Made by a program: the position numbers and the translations under genes. A DNA stretch of 64,000 nucleotides from Paralichthys olivaceus (taxonomy: Eukaryota; Chordata; Actinopteri; Pleuronectiformes; Paralichthyidae), in assembly GCF_024713975.1 (NCBI RefSeq), contig NC_091108.1, forward strand, positions 4,331,001 through 4,395,000, read 5' to 3'. Below are positions 31,663 to 50,669 of the stretch, piece after piece (within the stretch, counting starts at the first letter, position 1; every line of letters begins with the position of its first letter). The notes below the pieces were generated by a model. The model saw nothing but the letters and a program-made list of their open reading frames with translations. It ran no database searches and was not told the DNA's origin.

Positions 31663-34543
31663 CTGTGCGACAGCGGAGAATAAAGTGAGTCATCGTATCT
31701 CAGGTTTAAGCATTTCCTGTCCTTGTCCAACACTTGGTATGGTCTACCCGGTTTTAACTTACACATGCCAAATCAAACTTAAACAGTGTGTATAAGCAGT
31801 ACTCACATCATTGTCCATGTATTTCAGTAAAGGTGAGTTGCACACGCGGTAGACCTGGTCCTCGTCCTGCTCGTCGTAGCCCTGCAGTAGCGTCTCCATG
31901 GCAACGCAATCTTCGCTTCCACTGTAGCCAGGCAGACTGATGGGAGATCAAGTAGCACTTCATGTAATGATCCTCAGTTCAAGTGTTGCACCGTGAACGT
32001 GGGGTGAAGTCAGCGGTCAACAAAGACTCAGATGAGCCAAGACACAAGTTTAAAACTTTTCATACCTGTAACCTTCTCTGACACATTTATCAGCGGCTAC
32101 GTAGTCCCCTCTGTGAAGATGAATCAGCACTTGGGCAGTTGTTTTCTGAAGAATGAGAAGAACAAAACAAACAGCAAATTGGTGAAAGTTCAATTTTCTA
32201 TTTGATCACAAATTCACCGATTAGAAGAAGTGTGATTTCTTTTGAATGAAACTCAAGAAAGCATTTTTAATCTCTGCTGTTGTACAGTGACAAACCAAGC
32301 AAAATTAACTCCACTGGTGGTGTTTAACCTGGACTGTACAACCTGCTGAGAAACCACAACACTGTCTGTTCCGGAAATTTAATCTGACTGACTGTAGTTA
32401 CACGTTTAGTTTTGAATAATGTGCATGGAGAGATAAATAACAGAAATATAATGAGGTTACGGTAACTCACCTTGAAGCACATTGGGAAGTTTTCAATCTC
32501 TTTGTACATGTTCTTCTCTTTCTGCAGAGCGACGGCTGCTTCATCCAACCTGGTTAGAAAGATGAGAACAGAGTAAGGACAGAGGAGGAGCAGGTACTGA
32601 GGGTACTAATAACAGGATTCTGTGGAGAAGCATCCAAATATCTGACACTAAATATATGAATTTAATACAATATATTGAAAAGAACACAGGAAAAAGCAGG
32701 AAAGACACAAGGAACATATCTCAATTTTATTATTAATTATTAGTGGTGAAGTCCTGTCAGAACAAAACTCATTAAAAAATACTGTTTGGTGGTTATAGAT
32801 CACCATCAGGTAAACCATTTTTAATCTTTATAGAAAAATAAAAAAATATTTCGATTAGTTTATACAAAAACGAAAATAATTTAGAAAACTGTCAAATTAG
32901 CTTAATTTTCTAAATAGAAAAAAAGATAATGACAAGCTAATCATCCCAAATACGTACTGTATTAAAATACTGTGCTATCTCTACATTTATCCATCAGAAT
33001 TTAGAGCACAAATTACCAGTTACCTTTTTAACCTGACCAGAAGTCTAGAGGCTTTACCCAGCAGTTCAACAGCCTGACGCAGACGGTCTTCATTCTACAG
33101 ACAGAAGAAAAAGTGGTGTGAATTAAAAGGAATTAAAATGAATGATTGTTTAAATGATGTTGTCAGCAGCTCGTTACCTCAAACACACCGGCTGCCTTCT
33201 GATACAGGTCGACAGCTTTCTCCAAGTTTATAGGCTCGATCAGTCTGAGGAGAAAAACATGTTTTAGTTTGTTCCAATGTTCCTCATTGATTAAACCAAC
33301 AAGCCCACAAATAAGAAATGCATGAGTAACAACATACGTAGGAATTTTCAAACTATTCAGATATAATTAAGGTGCGTGTTGTGTTGACAGCTGACGGATT
33401 TAAGTTTCTAATGTGTGTGAAATACAAGCGGATGTTTTTACTTTCCAGCTCTGTCCAGAGCCATTGCAGCAGTGTCAGGAGTCCCGTTCTCCATGTACAT
33501 CATACAGGCTTTCTCTATGTACTGGATGGCCTCAGGCATCTTCTTTTGTTCCTGTAGCAGAGCAAACACAATTCTGTTGCAGACACATTTCCACTATGTA
33601 AATAGCAGAGTCACACATATTCAAAGCTGCAAATTTACTTCACCACGCGAACGTATCGCTCGCACAGAACGGAAGTGAAGGTTCATCATGGCTACATGTG
33701 TGTGTGTGTGTGTGTGTGACCGTGACCAACATGTTATTGACAACGATAACAACTGAAGCGGTCCTCACCTTCATCATCATACCAGCCTGCTCGATCGCCC
33801 TGAGGAGGAAGAAGAGGAGTCCGAATAAGGCTAATTGTTGTTATACACTATATGGACAAAGGTATTGGGACACGGGAGTGTTTATGACATCCCATTCTAA
33901 ATCTGTAAGCATTAAGAAGAAGTTGATCCCCCCTCTGCAGCTATAACAGCTTCCAATTTTCTGGGAAGGCTTTCTACAAGATTTGGGAGTGTGTCTGTGG
34001 GAATTTATGCCCAGTCATCCAGAGGAGCATTTGGCCGTAAACCCGGACAGCTGGCTGCACTGCTGTTTACCCTGAGTCTCGAACACCTCACCCACCCCTC
34101 CATTAAGAGGTGTGTCCCAATATTTTTGTCCATGTTGGTTGAAATCAAGATACTTACTTTGCAGCGTGAAAAAGGCTGATGTGTGAGTTAAGGGAAAGAG
34201 AAAACTGACTCAGACAACAACAACAACAACAACAGTGATTTATTGTCACGGGAGAGAGAACAGGGAGGATACGTCTTGTTTTCTGTGTGGTACTCGGCTT
34301 CCTTCAGGTACGCATCCTTCGCTTGGTCATACTGTTTGGCGTTCTTGAAGCACACAGCTGGAAACAGGACGCAGACAGCTTCAGAAACAGACAGCACACG
34401 TTGGGATATGTCTGTGTTTTGGACACAGTGTTGATTTATCACCTGCTTTGGCGTATTCTGACGCAGCGCTGTCGAAATCAGGCTTCCACTTCGTCAGACT
34501 TGTCTTCAAGCTGCACACATACAACGATCACACAAAAATAAAC

Positions 34544-34578
<35 letters not shown>

Positions 34579-34786
34579 AACACAAGCTGAGATCAGAGCT
34601 CGAGATCGACGCGAGCTAACGAGCTGTGTGCGTCGCATCACCGTTAAAACCGCCACAGTGGCCTCGCAGCTAGCTAACGTCAAGGAGTGACACAGGCAGT
34701 AAATACGAGGGGGTTCTCGTCGCAGCTCACCACTTCTCCGCTTTGGCCATGTGCTCGTGGGCCTCGTTGATCTTCTGGGCGGCCAT
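31528..34786 (-). CDS. napg: napg, gamma-SNAP (complete, 11 coding exons)
   Basis: Gamma-SNAP is a soluble adaptor that helps the NSF ATPase bind and recycle SNARE complexes after membrane fusion. Eleven exons on the - strand join in frame from ATG at 34784-34786 to TAG at 31528-31530. The protein starts MAAQKINEAHEHMAKAEKCL, contains NGTPDTAAMALDRAGKLIEP, and ends in EEDDYEGGLC, which are gamma-SNAP hallmarks; alpha- and beta-SNAP differ in all three places. The fold is a superhelix of paired helices (TPR-like). The start has a strong context (A at -3, G at +4). napg is tail-to-tail with piezo2 and head-to-head with rab12. A mariner-like MITE lies in its fourth intron. Confidence 0.97.
31807..31936 (-). 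CDS. napg: napg exon 10
   Basis: Encodes LPGYSGSEDCVAMETLLQGY and DEDQVYRVCNSPLLKYMDND, matching IPGFNGSEDCAALEQLLEGY of human. Confidence 0.96.
32066..32145 (-). CDS. napg: napg exon 9
   Basis: Encodes KTTAQVLIHLHRGDYVAADK and CVREGYS, closely matching human AQVLVHLHRNDYVAAERCVRE. Confidence 0.95.
32471..32549 (-). CDS. napg: napg exon 8
   Basis: Encodes LDEAAVALQKEKNMYKEIEN and FPMCFK, matching FDEAALSIQKEKNIYKEIEN of human. Confidence 0.95.
32550..33023 (-). other. napg intron 7
   Basis: A 474-bp AT-rich intron; nothing recognised. Confidence 0.7.
33024..33094 (-). CDS. napg: napg exon 7
   Basis: Encodes NEDRLRQAVELLGKASRLLV plus RLKR, matching human NEERLRQAVELLGKASRLLV. Confidence 0.95.
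33178..33244 (-). CDS. napg: napg exon 6
   Basis: Encodes LIEPINLEKAVDLYQKAAGV plus FE, matching LIENVDPEKAVQLYQQTANVF of human. Confidence 0.95.
33442..33551 (-). CDS. napg: napg exon 5
   Basis: Encodes EQKKMPEAIQYIEKACMMYM then ENGTPDTAAMALDRAGK. The ENGTPDTAAMAL block is diagnostic for gamma-SNAP. Confidence 0.96.
33697..33718. repeat. TG microsatellite (napg intron)
   Basis: Eleven TG units. Confidence 0.95.
33769..33799 (-). CDS. napg: napg exon 4b (31 nt)
   Basis: Encodes AIEQAGMMMK, matching AYEQAGMMLK. It follows the 18-nt microexon and ends in phase 0 before GTGAGG. Confidence 0.92.
33851..34133. mobile_element. Small inverted-repeat element (MITE), Tc1/mariner-like
   Basis: Terminal inverted repeats of about 22 bp bound the element: ATGGACAAAGGTATTGGGAC at the left (from 33852) and GTGTCCCAATATTTTTGTCC at the right (34112-34131), pairing with two or three mismatches. 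The interior (for example CTGTGGGAATTTATGCCCAG) has no coding capacity, so it is non-autonomous. The sequence resembles abundant fish MITEs; the superfamily is my inference. Confidence 0.7.
34158..34175 (-). CDS. napg: napg microexon (18 nt)
   Basis: On the - strand CCTTTTTCACGCTGCAAA lies between acceptor CATCAG and donor GTAAGT. It supplies LFHAA plus parts of the flanking Thr and Lys codons, matching the LFHAAK segment of human gamma-SNAP. Without it the LFHAAK residues are lost but the frame is kept (18 nt). Confidence 0.88.
34212..34235. repeat. CAA trinucleotide run (napg intron 3)
   Basis: About seven to eight CAA units between napg exon 3 and the microexon. Confidence 0.9.
34273..34357 (-). 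CDS. napg: napg exon 3
   Basis: Encodes VCFKNAKQYDQAKDAYLKEA and EYHTENK, matching AVAFKNAKQFEQAKDACLREA. The donor is AC/GTATCC, a weaker but canonical GT site needed to reach the microexon in frame. Confidence 0.9.
34443..34510 (-). CDS. napg: napg exon 2
   Basis: Encodes LKTSLTKWKPDFDSAASEYA plus KA, matching LKTGFLKWKPDYDSAASEYG of human. Confidence 0.95.
34543..34579. repeat. TA microsatellite (napg intron 1)
   Basis: Alternating TA with one AAA interruption. Confidence 0.95.
34731..34786 (-). CDS. napg: napg exon 1 with start codon
   Basis: ATG at 34784-34786 in AGCATGGCC context, encoding MAAQKINEAHEHMAKAEK. Donor GTGAGC. MAAQKINE is the conserved gamma-SNAP start. Confidence 0.96.
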
Positions 34787-34893
34787 GCTGAGGACGGGGT
34801 CCGCGGGGATCCGGTGAATTCGCGGTGAATTGGTCGCTGACTGGATGTTGTTGCCTCCGTGTTTGGATTAGGGAAGCCTTCCTCCTTAGCTGG

Positions 34894-34901
34894 TGACGTC
34901 A
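34894..34901. promoter_or_regulatory. CRE palindrome, napg side
   Basis: Perfect TGACGTCA, 108 bp upstream of the napg ATG. It lies in the 12-mer GTGACGTCACGG, which is repeated on the rab12 side. Confidence 0.7.
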
Positions 34902-34963
34902 CGGGATGTCGCAGGCTACGGGCGCCGCCGAGGACCAAACGTAAAACCACGACGCGAATGAAG

Positions 34964-34987
34964 GAATAATAATAATAATAATAATAA
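34964..34987. repeat. AAT microsatellite in the napg/rab12 interval
   Basis: About eight AAT units, followed by further AAT-rich sequence to 35390. Confidence 0.95.
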
Positions 34988-35406
34988 CATAATAAAATAA
35001 CGATAACAATAATCGGAATAAACAACAATCCAGGAAAGGGGAAACTGAGTGTTGTTCATTTGGTGTTTTAAATATCAGGTCACTGATTAAAAAGTAAATT
35101 GTGTTGAGAGAAAAAGACTAAAAGAAGTGAAGGGCACTGATTTTAGAAAAGTTTTCTCCATAGCTGTTCCGGTAAACACAAACACATAATAATCACATTC
35201 ATAAATAATACTATTATGTATTATTCTCTATAAGAATAATAATGATATAGCAGTAATAATAATAATACATGTAATTATAGTGATAAAAAATAAAACGGAA
35301 ACAGCAATAATAATAATAACAATAACAATGAAACCGCAATAATAATCATAATTATAATAATAATAAACACAGTTTAAAATCAAATATTAAAATATTTTAA
35401 CATTTT

Positions 35407-35424
35407 GCGGCGGAAGCGGAAGTG
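35407..35424 (+). promoter_or_regulatory. Tandem ETS-type core (CGGAAG) near rab12
   Basis: GCGGCGGAAGCGGAAGTG contains two GGAAG cores, the second as CGGAAGTG, a typical ETS/GABP site of housekeeping promoters, five bases before a CRE. Confidence 0.55.
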
Positions 35425-35428
35425 ATTG

Positions 35429-35436
35429 TGACGTCA
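35429..35436. promoter_or_regulatory. CRE palindrome, rab12 side
   Basis: Perfect TGACGTCA about 155 bp upstream of the rab12 ATG, in the same 12-mer GTGACGTCACGG as the napg-side site. Confidence 0.7.
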
Positions 35437-35576
35437 CGGCGGTGTCTAATGGCTGAACAACAACTCAGCGAGAGACAAAGTTTCCCAAACTCCCACGGAG
35501 ACGAGAGAAAGTTGGAATTAGCTCGTTGTTCAGGTTCCGTCACGGTTTAGACGAGTTCGTTTCTTTGTCGTCACTG

Positions 35577-35590
35577 ATGTGGAGTCACTG

Positions 35591-35591
<1 letters not shown>
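35577..35591 (+). promoter_or_regulatory. Four-codon upstream ORF overlapping the rab12 start
   Basis: ATG TGG AGT CAC TGA, read directly. The final A of the stop is the first A of the rab12 ATG (TGATG). If the mRNA includes it, ribosomes would terminate exactly at the main start, a layout that allows re-initiation or dampens translation. It is created by a direct repeat of TCACTGATG at 35571 and 35585. Confidence 0.6.
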
Positions 35592-40489
<4,898 letters not shown>

Positions 40490-40496
40490 GAGTGGT

Positions 40497-40498
<2 letters not shown>

Positions 40499-40535
<37 letters not shown>

Positions 40536-40580
40536 CACTACACTACACTACACTACACTACACTACACTACACTACACAC
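40499..40580. repeat. Compound (CA)n (CACTA)n microsatellite in rab12 3' UTR
   Basis: A CA run from 40499 passes into about nine CACTA pentamers (to about 40577) and then CA again. It starts 10 nt after the rab12 stop codon. Confidence 0.95.
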
Positions 40581-42697
40581 ACACAGCTCACACATGCAGA
40601 TCACCAATCTGGCCACCAGGGGGCAGGACGCGGCAGCAGTTTGGAATTCTTGACTACTGCTCTATAAATTCATGGACTTTCTTTTAACAACCAGTATCAT
40701 GTTATCCCTGTTTCTCCTCCTGTTTTGTAGCTGAACACTATGACATGTGCCATATTAACACGTGAGTCACCCACCTCCTACCACCTTTCTGTTGACATTT
40801 GACCCAGACTACCTCATTCCTCTGACCGATAGACGAGCTGTGCCCCTCAGGTGCCTTCAAGTCGGAGAGCCCTCTGGTAGCAGTTGCACATTTTCTATGG
40901 AGAGGGGGTTATTGAGGGCCCTACAGCTTGTTGTCTTGCTGTTTCATTTTGTCACCACACATACTGTGTACACTAAGTTTTAACGTAGTCTGAGTCGCCC
41001 TGACAGTCTGTTATATCACAGAAAATCAGCTTCGGTTCAATTCTGGGTCTCGGTACAGTAGTTATATATTCTTATTAATAAGTATTTTTACCAAGTGAGG
41101 AGTTGACTTGAGATAAACAAAGCACATGATGTAAATATGGTGTGTTGCTGTAATGACTGGACAAAGTGCAGATTTTCGTGGCCGGCAGCGGGTGGTCGTG
41201 TGGTGGTGATCGGTTACTATTCCTTTGCCTTAAAGTATTAAAGTGGCTGGAACAGCTCCCTTTGCGTTTCTAAAAACGGTAATGTTTTGCACTACGATCC
41301 ATCGTAACTAGTCAAGCTTACGTGCAGAAAAAGAAAAAGCACACGATTCGTAGATTAGCACTAACAACGATCAATGTTGCCTCAGTAGTGGCCGCTCACA
41401 ACTCTTCCACATCCTGTTAGAGAGGAGAGATGGGTAATGGAGTCTTTGGTGGACTGGAGCCTTCAAAGGGACAATTTCCACGTGTGTTGCTGTTTTTTTG
41501 AGGGAATAGAGACAGAAAGAAACTACACAGGCACATTTTTTAAAGTTTTAAGCTTCGTTCTTTGGTTTTGTTACTAATATTTGTAATTGTTTTGTTTTGG
41601 TGTTTTTTTCCTTTGGATTCAAATACAGTCGAGAGAAAGATGCGTGCGTCTCCCTTTGCTGGGGAAAGATCAGGATTTGTGTGGTATTTGAATATGAAAG
41701 AAAACTATTTGTGCAGCTTTTATTGCTTCGAGTTTCATATCAAATTATAAAAGAAGCATTTTCATAAAAATCCAGCTTGAAGGGAATGTTTGTGTTTTTT
41801 TTTAGAGGTTAGCTACTTTGAATTTATGATTTGGCCGTTTATTATGGACCAGTGATATCTCATCAGTTGTGTCAACAATACAAGGCAATGCACGTTAAGC
41901 TCTCTTGTTGTTCATGTAGACATTAATAATCATTTAATTCCCATTTAATTCCTGCAGTATGAGAAATGTGCACTGTGGGTGTTTCTGTTTTGCTGCTACA
42001 TGTTGAGGTTAAAGCCCACGAGAAGGACGAGCCCATTCAGAAGATTTGGAATTGATAAAGCAGACTCTCTATTAGATTAGTTTTATTTGAAGTTTTATAT
42101 TCAGCTCAAGCTTTTGTGGACCGGATTGTAACAAATGAATAGTTTCATACCAAAAGAAAAATATTGTAAATGTGACACTGACATCCCAGCACATCTTCCA
42201 GTGAGATTAGCAGCTAGCAAATGACCTTTACAGACAAATGATCTCCCAGTTTTGTCTGAAGCAGTGAGTTGTAAACTTTTCTCCTGACGTTGTTTTTTGT
42301 TGTCGAACAAAACCCTTCGTCTCTCCGCCTACCTGACATTTAGCATTCACCACTAACCCTGAGGTCTTTGTTTTTAGTAGCTAAGCCTTATACTACTCAA
42401 TGTTTTAAATATACGTTTTTAAACAAATGCTTTTATTGAAATTGAAATGCGTATCCTTTAAGATGGAAGACTGTACTTTGTATTAAACCTGTTTCAAGTC
42501 TTTGAAAAAAGTTTTCGGCATGTTTAAAGTTGATTTGTGGTATTTATAACTTGTGGCATTCTTGAACTAATGAATTGCAATTAAAGATATCTATATTTAT
42601 TACCAAACCGTGGTCTTGGTCTAACTGTGTGACTTTGTCTTTGCAAAAGTTGTCTCTGAGGATCTTGAGGGGACGTTTACTGACACTAAACTTCTTT

Positions 42698-42703
42698 AAT
42701 AAA
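42698..42703 (+). promoter_or_regulatory. Candidate poly(A) signal of rab12
   Basis: AATAAA 2.2 kb after the stop; the upstream ATTAAA at 42580-42585 is an alternative. Confidence 0.4.
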
Positions 42704-42710
42704 GCTGCTA

Positions 42711-43570
42711 GAAGTGATGGATTTACTTCTTAATAATCAGATGTGATAGTTTAGATCATGTAAAGATCTGATTGATGTAAGATTTCCCATTGAATTAGAA
42801 GAGTATTAGTGCATCTTGTTTAATTTAAAGATGTTAAGGTTCATTTTTAGATGGGGTGGTCTGAGGAAAAGAATGATCTGATGTCAGGTTTTCCATTGGA
42901 GGAGGAGGAGGAGGATCAGTATTGGTTCCACTGGAGTGCATCACCTCAGTGAGGGTTGATCGATACCCAATAGTGCGTGTGCACAGTGTGCGTGTGTGCC
43001 ATTAGGGCATGCGCACCATGCGTGTCAGACCTGGTCCCACAGAAAACAGGGGGTGTGCCTGGGTTATACTGCTGAAGCAGGAGCGCATGCGCCCCGCAGA
43101 AAATCACGGCCGAGCGTCACACCGCAGCGGCTGCAGATCCTGCATGTCAGCGAGGAAGGAGTGGAGACGGGTACGAGAGACACACGGGGGGCCCAGCCGG
43201 AACAGAGGGATGGAGACCCGGCGTGAGGAGGAGGAAGAAGAGGGCTGATGCGACCCCGGACTCACTCCTTTCTTTCCAACTTGAGCCTCATGCACGAACC
43301 CGGGCTGCAGATGCAACCTGTCCGTCCTCCCATCCGTCCCAGTAATCCCCTTTTTTTTATTGCAGCGTTTCCTTACAATGACAACCTGGTGAACGCGCAC
43401 AGGATGGAGTAAAAACACCCGGCACTCCGCAGGATGCGCATCCCCAGCCCGGCAAGGAAGAAGAAGAAACCTGGCTGTTTGTCTGGCGACGCATGTCCGA
43501 GGTTTTCCGCGGTGCCGTGGATTGATCGTCTCCTTCGTCGCCCTCCTGCAGCTGCCGGTGTCGGGGGATA
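42711..43570 (+). promoter_or_regulatory. mtcl1 promoter and 5' leader region
   Basis: GC content rises toward 43570. Two NRF1-like palindromic sites are visible: GCATGCGCAC at 43007-43016 and GCGCATGCGC at 43083-43092. A GGA run is at 42898-42914. No coding sequence; the start of transcription is not determined. Confidence 0.55.
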
Positions 43571-47590
<4,020 letters not shown>

Positions 47591-47630
47591 TGACACTCAC
47601 ATTATTGTTATTTCTGAACTCAGCAAGAAG

Positions 47631-47720
47631 GTTTTGGGCTTGAACCCGCCAGCCGGCCGGGGTTGTGCAGGGTTCACATGTTCTCCCTGTGTCTGTGTGG
47701 GTACTGTCCAAGATGTACTC
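47631..47720. repeat. SINE-like fragment
   Basis: GGGCTTGAACCC, then TCACATGTTCTCCCTGTGTC and TGTGTGGG. It shares the internal CATGTxCTCCCxGTGTxTGTGTGGG core with the copy at 50369-50669. Only a fragment. Confidence 0.5.
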
Positions 47721-50368
47721 CGTCTGTTTGCCCAATATCATGGATTGGTCGATAAAGTAGTAGTTGTGCATTTGCTATTTAAACATCGTGGTCACAAAGT
47801 TTTGGGACAACAATTCCCATCACGTGTTGGCTGATGTAAACAGGGAGCATGATATTATTGTGATCTACATCTGAGCTGTTTACACTTTGGTGAATCTACA
47901 CGGTGACCATGGATGCACAGCCACACCTCGGATTCTTATAGTTTTGAATCACTCCATATTGGTTCAGAAAGAGAATACATTTTTTGCGTCTAAACTTTAG
48001 TCGCTCAGTGGAGGGAGTGTTTGTTGTGATAGAGAGAGACGTCTTCCCACAGGTAATACCATGAGTGGCGGTTGTTCCTCTGGGCCGCTGCTTAAGTTCA
48101 GCTGCTTAGACTAATCAATTTTGACAAGCAGCAGGTAACACGCCGTCTGGCAACAAGGAGAAATTAGGCTAATTCCCAACCAGTCAGGATGGAGATGTAT
48201 GGGGTTTTCTCTTGGCGACTGGATGACATCTTTTCTTTGGCGCTGTCATGTGCGCCACAGTTTCTCAGCTTGTTTTTGCTCTGTTTCTGTTGCATGCCTC
48301 CACATCGGTCTTCCACTGGTCGAAAATCTATATTCTGAAGCCGATCATGACCTCAACTTTCTGTGCTTGCAGTACTGTTGGTTTCAAAGGCAACTTATCA
48401 GCGCCTGAGCGAGCTGCATGTGCTGGGACAGACAGTAAATCCATATCCTGTCTTGATGTGGCAATGCATCAAGTGCAAACTCTAGTTTATGTTGTTGTCA
48501 CTTGACAGTGGTGAACGCTCGAAAGGAAATAATTGGGGAACAGTATGATTGAAGTGAAAGGACATTACACATGATGAGGAGTGTCTCAAATTTGCACAGC
48601 AGTCATGGCGTTCTTCTGTCTGTTTGCTCCAGAGCCGTTACTCTGAGCAGGATTGCGATACATACGACCACAGGAGGAGACAGGCTTTATTTGTACAAAC
48701 AGAAATAGTGGGAGGAGGAGAGAGGCAGAGATAGCTGCTGCTCCGATTGATTGCAGATTTTTTTTTTTGTGTTCCCCCGAGGTTTGTCCCAGAAAAACAA
48801 AATCCACGTCGGAATCTGCACTTCAGTATCATGTGACTGTGTTTCTCTTTCCCTCCCTCCTGTTCAGAAGCAAATCTTTATGATGCTGGACCCCGATATT
48901 TTCTATTTTCTCTATCCAGGATTTTTTGGGTTTTAGTAACAACGTCCTCATATTGAAAGTCTTTAATTCCTGTGAAACAAATAATGCACAGTAGGAACTC
49001 ATTAGTTCTTTTTAGTGTTGATAGCAGTCGATGATAAGAGTGTTTACAAACATGCTGAAACCATTAAGTCAGGGAAACATTTAATCGACTGAATCCCACA
49101 GTCTGCCCTCTGCTCAGATCCTCTGTCACAGAGATAAGCGTCAGGGACGGACGAGCTTAACTATAAAAATGTTGTTCAACCTGACTGAGGTTGTTTTTTT
49201 TACCTTTCTGCTTTAATTAGATCGTATCAATTGTGACCAAGGTGCAATTTACTCATTCACCTTTGTGTTTTTAGATTTTAGAATTTCATCAGAGGCACTC
49301 CATGAAGCAAGGTGTTTAAAATCAATAGACAATTTTTGTTAGTACACCAGCAAAAATTTGCGCTGAGCATCATCAGTATTATGCTGCAATCTGCTTTGAA
49401 TAGTTTAGACTCTTAAAAATCCTGTCAAACGCTTTTCTTTTAAACTTTAGTGGTAAATATATGAAACTGACCACAGAAGGTTTGTGCGTCTCTGGCCTTT
49501 AAAGCTCGTCTCCTCCTGTCCGCTGTTCTCTGCTGTGTGACTCTGGCCCAGAGATTGGCACCCGTGCACGGATTAATCCAAGAAGAAGGCCTGTTATAAA
49601 ACAGTCTGGCATGTTTTCATACACGCTGACGGGAGGGGAGAGGAGGACAGAAAAAGACAAAGAGACTGAGAGGTAGAGCAGCGCAGGAATCGGCCTGCGT
49701 TACAACCAGCTCCACAGGCCTGATGTTAAAAAGTTCAGGGAAGAAGGTCGTCAGGAGCGTCTTTGTTACTGTTTTGGCCCGAGGAGCAAATTATTCCTGC
49801 TGCATCTGTGTGGCCACTGCGAAGGAGAGCAGTGATTGGTCGAGAGATTTTTCATTCCTCTGACATTTGAAGAGAGGCTTAGTGATACGTGTAATGAAAT
49901 GGAACTAATGAAACGTCAACGTGCATAACAGGAGCATCAGGTGATTTATTAGGTGTTCCCGGTCCCCTGCGATAGATTCATCTTTCATTACTGCAAATTA
50001 TAATCCTTTGTGTTCAGCTGTTCCTCCTCAGCGGGCACCAGGTATGTCACATTTCCTCTGTTGTCACACAGAAGCATCTCATGAGGACAACGTGCTGAAG
50101 AAAAGCCAAAGACTAAACATTGCATCACACATTTTAAAGTCACCATTCCTTAGCGGAGGTGAGGGGGAATTTTGTCAACACCACACTGACAGTTCGGATC
50201 ATGCTTGTAGGATTTGAGGTGTAACTGCACGATATCAAACATGGAACGCTCTTGTTTCAGAACATTTTTAAGAAGAATTAAAGTTATAATTTCTCCAAAA
50301 AATACAGATCAAAGCATTTGAGAAGCAGGAACCAGGGAATTAGTCAAAGATCTGGTATTTAATTTAAA

Positions 50369-50669
50369 GCCACACCCAGTAGCTAAGCTCTATCGCCTCC
50401 AGGAGGTTCCTGGTTTGAATCCTGGTTGGACTGGGTTCTCTCTGTGTGTAGTGTGCATGTCCTCCCCGTGTTTGTGTGGGTTTTCTCTGAGTAAGCCAGC
50501 TGCCTCCCACAGTCCTAAAACATGCAGATCTGGGATAGAACCACTGAAGACTCTAAACTGACCATAGGTGTGAATGGTATTTTCTCTCTGTGTGTTGGCC
50601 CTGTGATAACCTGGTGAGGACGTACCCCACGCTGCCTGAAGGATAAGCAGTATAGATAATAGATGGATC
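50369..50669 (+). repeat. tRNA-like SINE relic
   Basis: Starts with a tRNA-like head (AGTAGCTAAGCTC) and a box-B-like GGTTTGAATCC at 50412-50422, continues through CATGTCCTCCCCGTGTTTGT and CTCCCACAGTCCTAAAACAT, and ends in GATAATAGATGGA, the usual tail of a widespread teleost SINE. Diverged; family name not certain. Confidence 0.6.

Larger units (their letters stand above)
34787..35590. promoter_or_regulatory. Divergent napg / rab12 promoter interval
   Basis: An 804-bp interval between two start codons facing outward. Each end is GC-richer and carries a TGACGTCA palindrome; the middle (about 34960-35390) is AT-rich with an AAT microsatellite at 34964-34987. No coding sequence. Transcription starts are not visible directly. 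Confidence 0.75.
40490..42710 (+). other. rab12: rab12 3' untranslated region (inferred)
   Basis: Non-coding sequence after the stop. It opens with a compound microsatellite and continues AT-rich to candidate signals ATTAAA (42580-42585) and AATAAA (42698-42703). Length is inferred only. Confidence 0.5.

Noticed and set aside
34243..34541. Short open frames on the + strand over napg exons 2 and 3
   Set aside because: Reverse-strand shadows of napg.
34528..35028. 166-codon open frame on - strand
   Set aside because: Runs through napg exon 1 in the wrong frame and across TA and AAT repeats.
35579..35590. Extended rab12 start four codons upstream
   Set aside because: The codon there is GTG; the ATG at 35577 is in another frame and ends at 35591. 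The family starts MDP, so ATG 35591 was kept.
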